A DNA stretch of 64,000 bases. It comes from Mesorhizobium sp. Lineage in GTDB: Bacteria > Pseudomonadota > Alphaproteobacteria > Rhizobiales > Rhizobiaceae. Numbering within the stretch: position 1 is the first letter of the stretch; each line of letters begins with the position of its first letter. Below are positions 60,472 through 64,000 of this stretch, one piece after another. The translations under genes and the position numbers were made by a program. The notes below the pieces were generated by a model. The model was not told where the DNA came from. It did not search any database and saw nothing but the letters and a program-made list of their open reading frames with translations. The stretch lies in NCBI GenBank assembly GCA_004020365.1, contig SAQR01000029.1, forward strand, positions 241 through 64,240. The letters run 5' to 3'.

Positions 60472-60487
60472 GCGGGCGGCCGCCCGC
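60472..60487 (+). promoter_or_regulatory. GC-rich palindrome before the ilvE ribosome binding site
   Basis: GCGGGCGGCCGCCCGC is a perfect 16-bp palindrome ending immediately before GGGAGG, the ilvE ribosome binding site. It could form an mRNA hairpin that affects ilvE translation. Confidence 0.4.
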
Positions 60488-60498
60488 GGGAGGTTACC

Positions 60499-61392
60499 AT
60501 GGCATCCGTTCCCTTTGACCAAATGGAGGGCTTTATCTGGATGAACGGCGAGTTCGTCCAATGGGCCGACGCCAAGATCCACGTGCTGACCCATGGCCTG
60601 CACTACGCCAGCGCGGTGTTCGAGGGCGAACGCGCCTATGGCGGCGAGATTTTCAAGTTGACCGAGCATAGCGAGCGCCTGCACGAATCGGCACGCCTGC
60701 TCGGCTTCAAAATTCCCTATTCGGTTGCCGAGATCGACGACGCCTGCCGCACGCTGTTGAAGAAGCAGGGTTTTCAGGATGCCTATGTCCGGCCGATCGC
60801 CTGGCGCGGCAGCGAACAGATGGGCGTCTCGGCGCAAAACAGCCGCATCAACTGCGCCATCGCCATCTGGCAGTGGCCGAGCTATTTCGATCCGGCACAG
60901 AAGCTGAAGGGCATCCGCCTCGATCTGGCCGAATGGCGCCGCCCCGATCCGCGCACCGCGCCGTCGAAATCGAAGGCTGCCGGCCTCTATATGATCTGCA
61001 CCATGTCCAAGCATGCCGCCGAAGCCAAAGGCTATGCCGACGCCATGATGCTCGACTGGCGCGGCCAGGTTGCGGAAGCGACCGGCGCCAACATCTTCTT
61101 CGTCAAGGACGGCAACATCCACACACCCACCCCCGATTGCTTCCTCGACGGCATCACCCGCCGTACAGTCATTGATCTTGCCAAGGATCGCGGCTTCGAG
61201 GTGATCGAGCGCACCATCATGCCGGAAGAACTCGAAGGTTTTCAGCAGTGCTTCCTCACCGGAACGGCGGCCGAGGTGACGCCCGTTTCTGAGATCGGTC
61301 CATACCGATTCGAGGTGGGCGATATCGCCAAGACTCTGATGAACGACTATTCTGCGGCCGTTCAACCCAAGCAGGCGATTGCCGCAGAATAA
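60499..61392 (+). CDS. ilvE: Branched-chain amino acid aminotransferase
   Basis: A 297-residue class IV PLP aminotransferase. The PLP Lys lies in APSKSKAAGLYM at about residue 155, and VAEATGANIFFVKDG binds the cofactor. It interconverts Leu, Ile and Val with their 2-oxo acids. The length is normal. It is divergent from the MarR gene with a 35-bp palindrome between. A terminator follows at 61418. Confidence 0.93.
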   Translation: MASVPFDQMEGFIWMNGEFVQWADAKIHVLTHGLHYASAVFEGERAYGGEIFKLTEHSERLHESARLLGFKIPYSVAEIDDACRTLLKKQGFQDAYVRPIAWRGSEQMGVSAQNSRINCAIAIWQWPSYFDPAQKLKGIRLDLAEWRRPDPRTAPSKSKAAGLYMICTMSKHAAEAKGYADAMMLDWRGQVAEATGANIFFVKDGNIHTPTPDCFLDGITRRTVIDLAKDRGFEVIERTIMPEELEGFQQCFLTGTAAEVTPVSEIGPYRFEVGDIAKTLMNDYSAAVQPKQAIAAE

Positions 61393-61417
61393 CGAAAGTC
61401 ACAGCTTTTTTTATAAG

Positions 61418-61449
61418 TAGGGGCAGTTTTCGGGCCGCCCCTTTTATTT
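61418..61449 (+). terminator. Rho-independent terminator of ilvE
   Basis: A GGGGC stem pairs with GCCCC, with extra pairing in the loop side (CGGGCC), followed by TTTTATTT. Confidence 0.75.
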
Positions 61450-61537
61450 AAGCGGTTCTGCATTTGACTTTGGTCCAATTCGGCGTCTCATGATGTTGTC
61501 GGCCCGGGAGGCTGGCAGCTATGGAGGGACTGGTAAT

Positions 61538-61855
61538 ATGGACATGAACACGCTTCTTCAGATCATTGTTCAGGTGATTATGGGTGTCATTGGTGGCCAG
61601 GCGGTGGGCGCGGCGCTCAAGACAGCGGCAATGGGGCAGCTTACCAAAATCCTCGGCGGCGCCCTTGGCGGCGTCGGCGGTGCGGCCATCCTCGGCAGCC
61701 TGCTCGGCGGCGGCACGATCGATCCGGCTGCGGCCGCAGCGGCAACGGGCGGATTGGGCAGCGCGCTGAATGTGCAGAACATCCTCGGCGGTGCCGGTGG
61801 TGGCGCCATTCTGACGGCCATTATCGGCGCGGTGATGAACGCGACGAAGAAATAA
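61538..61855 (+). CDS. Glycine-rich small hydrophobic protein
   Basis: A 105-residue protein with long glycine-zipper-like hydrophobic runs: LLQIIVQVIMGVIGGQAVGA then ILGGALGGVGGAAILGSLLG and GGAGGGAILTAIIGAVMNAT. There is no typical cleavable signal. It may insert into membranes or assemble in oligomers. I do not recognise a named family; the function is unknown. Start ATG 61538 has GGAGGG upstream. A terminator follows at 61880. Confidence 0.65.
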   Translation: MDMNTLLQIIVQVIMGVIGGQAVGAALKTAAMGQLTKILGGALGGVGGAAILGSLLGGGTIDPAAAAAATGGLGSALNVQNILGGAGGGAILTAIIGAVMNATKK

Positions 61856-61879
61856 GCTTAGCGGTTTCGGGTTTTTGCC

Positions 61880-61908
61880 TGGGCGGCTTCGGCCGCCCAT
61901 TTTTTCTT
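61880..61908 (+). terminator. Rho-independent terminator
   Basis: GGGCGGC-TTCG-GCCGCCC hairpin with a UUCG-type tetraloop, followed by ATTTTTTC. It ends the glycine-rich protein gene. Confidence 0.92.
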
Positions 61909-61995
61909 TGTTGCGTTGTCGTCGCGACGGCCGGATGCGGTGGACGCCGTTCGCGTGTGTCTCTAAATCAGAAGCGACACAGCGAAAGGACGATC

Positions 61996-62637
61996 ATGGG
62001 TCAGCTCAACGCCGGCATCGTGCCGGTCACGGCCTTCCAGCAAAACTGCACCATCCTCTTCGACATGGACGACAGGCAAGGCGTCGTCGTCGATCCCGGC
62101 GGCGACATCGACAAGGTGCTGGCAGTGCTCAAGGACAATGCGATCGACGCCGGCGCGATCTGGATCACGCATGGTCACATCGACCATGCCGGCGGTGCCA
62201 TGGAGCTGAAGGAGGCGCTCGGCGTCGAGATCATCGGCCCGCATGAGGCCGACCGCCCGTTGCTTGCCAATCTCGAGAAGCAGGCGAAACACTATGGCAT
62301 CACCGATCCGGTGCGCAATTGCGTGCCCGACCGCTTTCTCAGTGAAGGCGATACCGTCTCGTTCAGCCAGCACGTGTTCGAAGTGTTTCATTGCCCCGGC
62401 CACGCGCCCGGCCATGTCGTCTACTACAATCGTGCTGCGAAGTTCGCCCATGTCGGCGACGTGTTGTTCCGCGGCTCGGTCGGGCGCACCGACCTGCCGG
62501 GCGGCGACCACGCCGCGCTGATCGCCTCGATCAAGGACAAGCTTTTGCCGCTCGGCGACGATATCGGCTTCATCTGCGGCCATGGTCCCGGCGGCCGCTT
62601 CGGCGAGGAGCGCCGGAGCAATCCATTCCTGATTTAA
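61996..62637 (+). CDS. Metallo-beta-lactamase-fold hydrolase (glyoxalase II-like)
   Basis: A 213-residue MBL hydrolase. The HxHxDH motif is THGHIDHAGG at about residue 56, followed by HCPGHAPGHVVYYN, GDVLFRGSVGRTDLPGGD and CGHGPGG. This layout matches the hydroxyacylglutathione-hydrolase-like family; the substrate is probably a thioester but unproven. Start ATG 61996 with AAAGGA upstream. The stop codon is contributed by a palindromic repeat that also follows cca. Confidence 0.9.
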   Translation: MGQLNAGIVPVTAFQQNCTILFDMDDRQGVVVDPGGDIDKVLAVLKDNAIDAGAIWITHGHIDHAGGAMELKEALGVEIIGPHEADRPLLANLEKQAKHYGITDPVRNCVPDRFLSEGDTVSFSQHVFEVFHCPGHAPGHVVYYNRAAKFAHVGDVLFRGSVGRTDLPGGDHAALIASIKDKLLPLGDDIGFICGHGPGGRFGEERRSNPFLI

Positions 62638-62711
62638 TGCATGTCGCGCAAAAAGCATGCCCTCGGGCCTGACCCGAGGGTGTGCAGCGGTTTTGCGATA
62701 AACGACATGCA
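62632..62711 (+). repeat. Palindromic repeat, full copy (TGCATGTCG...CGACATGCA)
   Basis: Outer arms TGCATGTCG (62638-62646) and CGACATGCA (62703-62711), inner hairpin CCCTCGGG/CCCGAGGG (62660-62680). The left part is shared with 5204-5238. The MBL gene stop lies in the first bases. Confidence 0.85.
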
Positions 62712-62789
62712 AACAACAACTAAAACGCGTCGTGGCTGCGGAGCCTCACGCGACGCGCGTCAGTCTCTTGCGTTGATGATGCCGACAAC

Positions 62790-62821
62790 AAAAAAGCGCT
62801 GGCCTTGCGGACAGCGCTTTT
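62790..62821 (-). terminator. Rho-independent terminator of the BA14K gene
   Basis: On the minus strand AAAAGCGCTG pairs with CAGCGCTTTT and is followed by a T-run. It lies 16 bp after the stop at 62837. Confidence 0.85.
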
Positions 62822-62836
62822 GGGGGCAGGGAAGCC

Positions 62837-63259
62837 TCAGTTTGCGGTGCAGAAATGCTGTTCGCCGTCATAGCCGGTGAACGTGCCGGTGCGGGCGTTG
62901 AAAGAGCGATAGCGATCCGAACAATATTCATACCAGCCGCGGGTCCATGGCTCGGCATAGCCGTCATTGTAGACGACCCGCGGTTCCGCGTAGTAGCGGC
63001 GCACCGGGGCGGGCCGTCGATAACCATCATAATCGTCATAGCCGGGGTCGTAATAGCTGGGCTGCGGGTTGTTGAGCGCACCAACGATCAGGGCGCCGGC
63101 CGCGAGGCCAAGGACGCCTGCCGCGATCGCATCGCCATTATCACGATCGCGATGGTGGTGCCGGTGGCGCCAGTCACCAGCGCTGGCCGCCGGCAAGGTC
63201 GCGAGCGTAGTTGCAACGATCGCTGCGGACAGGACGGCGGTCTTGAAAATTCGGTTCAT
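62837..63259 (-). CDS. BA14K family secreted protein
   Basis: A 140-residue protein. The signal peptide (MNRIFKTAVLSAAIVATTLA) is followed by a His/Arg-rich stretch (WRHRHHHRDRDNGD), a hydrophobic glycine-rich segment (GVLGLAAGALIVGALN), a tyrosine/proline-rich region and the BA14K C-terminus (WYEYCSDRYRSFNARTGTFT then GYDGEQHFC). The BA14K family is known from Brucella as an immunoreactive protein with lectin-like activity. Start ATG 63259 with AGGAG upstream. Confidence 0.85.
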   Translation of the reverse strand: MNRIFKTAVLSAAIVATTLATLPAASAGDWRHRHHHRDRDNGDAIAAGVLGLAAGALIVGALNNPQPSYYDPGYDDYDGYRRPAPVRRYYAEPRVVYNDGYAEPWTRGWYEYCSDRYRSFNARTGTFTGYDGEQHFCTAN

Positions 63260-63474
63260 CTCGGTCTCCTTCATGCCGGCCCGGGTAATCTGCGGGATAA
63301 GGTCCGGCTTTAGCGAAGGTTAGTAGGCGACCGTGGCTGAACGGGGGCTGAACGAAATTGGCGGGCTGGGGCCAATCGATTGTCGATCAGGCATGGCGCA
63401 AGGCACAAATATCGTACGCCCAACAACGAGCGAAGCTGCGCCAGCGGACCGTCCGACGCTGTCTCGAACTCGGC

Positions 63475-63687
63475 TCAGCCGATCGACAGGTTGACGGCTT
63501 TCGGACCCTTGCCGCGCTTGTCCGGCTCGGTGTCGAATGTTACCTTCTGCCCATCCTCAAGACCGGGAAGCCCCGACGCCTGCACGGCCGAAATATGGAC
63601 GAAGACATCCTTCGCGCCATCATCCGGCGTGATGAAGCCGAAGCCTTTGGCATGATTGAAGAATTTGACGGTGCCGGTCTGCGGCAT
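63475..63687 (-). CDS. Cold-shock protein
   Basis: A 70-residue CSD protein. RNP1 is KGFGFIT and RNP2 is VFVHIS, both intact, with [14 protein letters not shown] at the start. Such proteins bind single-stranded RNA or DNA and act as RNA chaperones. Start ATG 63687 follows AAGGAGC. It is downstream of a second cold-shock gene (63943 onward), with a terminator between them. Confidence 0.92.
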   Translation of the reverse strand: MPQTGTVKFFNHAKGFGFITPDDGAKDVFVHISAVQASGLPGLEDGQKVTFDTEPDKRGKGPKAVNLSIG

Positions 63688-63811
63688 GGGAAGCTCCTTT
63701 GATCCCATCAAGTCCAGTCTCGGGCCGGCAAATGCCCGAGTGGAAATTTGTCGTTTATTTTAGCGTCATCGGCAAGAGAAAGTTTTGCGAGCCCTGGCTG
63801 CCGCCACGCCA

Positions 63812-63844
63812 CGAAAAAGGCGCGACGAAAACCGCCGCGCCTTC
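63812..63844 (-). terminator. Terminator between two cold-shock genes
   Basis: On the minus strand AAGGCGCG pairs with CGCGCCTT, followed by TTTCGT. It lies about 100 bp after the stop of the right-hand cold-shock gene. Confidence 0.7.
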
Positions 63845-63909
63845 GAAAACTCGGGTCCGGCGCTGAAAGCCGGTTCAAGACCTCTGAAAGGGCCTCGGGC
63901 ACATTCCTG

Positions 63910-63929
63910 GCACGTCCGCGCGGACGTGC
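63910..63929. repeat. 20-bp perfect palindrome after the second cold-shock gene
   Basis: GCACGTCCGCGCGGACGTGC is a perfect palindrome 13 bp after the stop of the right-hand cold-shock gene. It lacks a T-run; possibly an mRNA-stabilising hairpin. Confidence 0.5.
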
Positions 63930-63942
63930 GCGCGCTGACGGT

Positions 63943-64000
63943 TCAGTCGGCGCGGAGATTGACTGCCTTCGGTCCCTTGCCCATGCGGTCGGGCTCGACA
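63943..64000 (-). CDS. Second cold-shock protein (partial, C-terminus)
   Basis: The last 18 codons of a gene that continues beyond the right edge. They read [18 protein letters not shown] and stop, matching the C-terminus of cold-shock proteins (compare [18 protein letters not shown] in the neighbour). The start lies outside the window. Confidence 0.85.
   Translation of the reverse strand, partial: VEPDRMGKGPKAVNLRAD

Noticed and set aside
63708-63902. Small minus-strand ORF between the cold-shock genes
   Set aside because: It overlaps a terminator and has no ribosome binding site or conserved pattern.

Overview
The window is a stretch of alphaproteobacterial chromosome, most likely from Mesorhizobium or a close member of the Phyllobacteriaceae/Rhizobiales. 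This is inferred from GC-rich coding, families typical of rhizobia (DUF1344, BA14K, a DUF6665-like protein, UbiK, a DUF3734-type patatin), a PetP/PetR-like regulator pair, and several kinds of short extragenic palindromes that resemble rhizobial repeats. No rRNA gene, complete tRNA gene or CRISPR array was seen.

Layout. 1-5.2 kb: a MoxR ATPase/DUF58/BatA-like operon diverges from DUF1285, a Nudix CoA pyrophosphatase and the CCA-adding enzyme. 5.2-8.5 kb: DUF1059, DUF1344, hemF, a small unknown gene, soxR with a SoxR-box-like operator, and trmL. 8.6-20.5 kb: an accessory stretch with a short leader-like ORF, two tandem ABC exporters, a giant adenylate cyclase-STAND-WD40 gene broken by a frameshift and flanked by 110-bp direct repeats, and two cupin proteins. 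20.8-24.4 kb: petABC (cytochrome bc1) and apt. 24.4-31.8 kb: a MITE-like element, paired MaoC hydratases, a CorA-family channel, ychF, pth, rplY, an ArsR-rhodanese regulator, and a DUF1772 gene facing a TetR regulator that has lost its DNA-binding domain. 31.9-44.6 kb: a fosmidomycin-resistance MFS pump with its AraC regulator, prs, a lipoprotein, an M24 hydrolase, pgeF, a MidA-like methyltransferase, lgt, ubiK, ybjN, a CsaA-like protein, a GT4 glycosyltransferase and a sensor histidine kinase. 44.6-59.0 kb: a 14.4-kb integrated island. 59.0-64.0 kb: the response regulator, a MarR regulator, ilvE, a glycine-rich protein, a metallo-hydrolase, a BA14K protein and two tandem cold-shock genes.

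The main discovery is the island. An 18-bp perfect direct repeat (44616-44633 and 59011-59028) is exactly the last six codons of the response-regulator gene. The island has therefore inserted at the 3' end of that gene, left it intact, and pushed its probable partner kinase 14.4 kb away. The island carries a truncated tyrosine recombinase and a truncated excisionase-like ORF next to attR, so it is probably no longer self-mobile. Its cargo is a decayed bufferin-type metallophore locus (bufA1 kept, bufB broken), a patatin-like protein whose nucleophile motif is lost, and a long co-oriented set: LysR, cupin, MFS, DUF302, 3-hydroxybutyrate dehydrogenase, active-type patatin, NDH-2-like flavoprotein, lipoamide-dehydrogenase-like flavoprotein and peroxiredoxin, closed by a convergent LysR gene. 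I infer a redox or membrane-lipid stress module; the sequence does not prove the function.

The core genes cover respiration (petABC, with a possible PetP/PetR-type regulator pair on the far side of the island), haem synthesis, translation quality control (cca, pth, rplY, ychF, trmL), envelope maturation (lgt, pgeF) and branched-chain amino acid metabolism (ilvE, next to a near-perfect 35-bp MarR-type operator).
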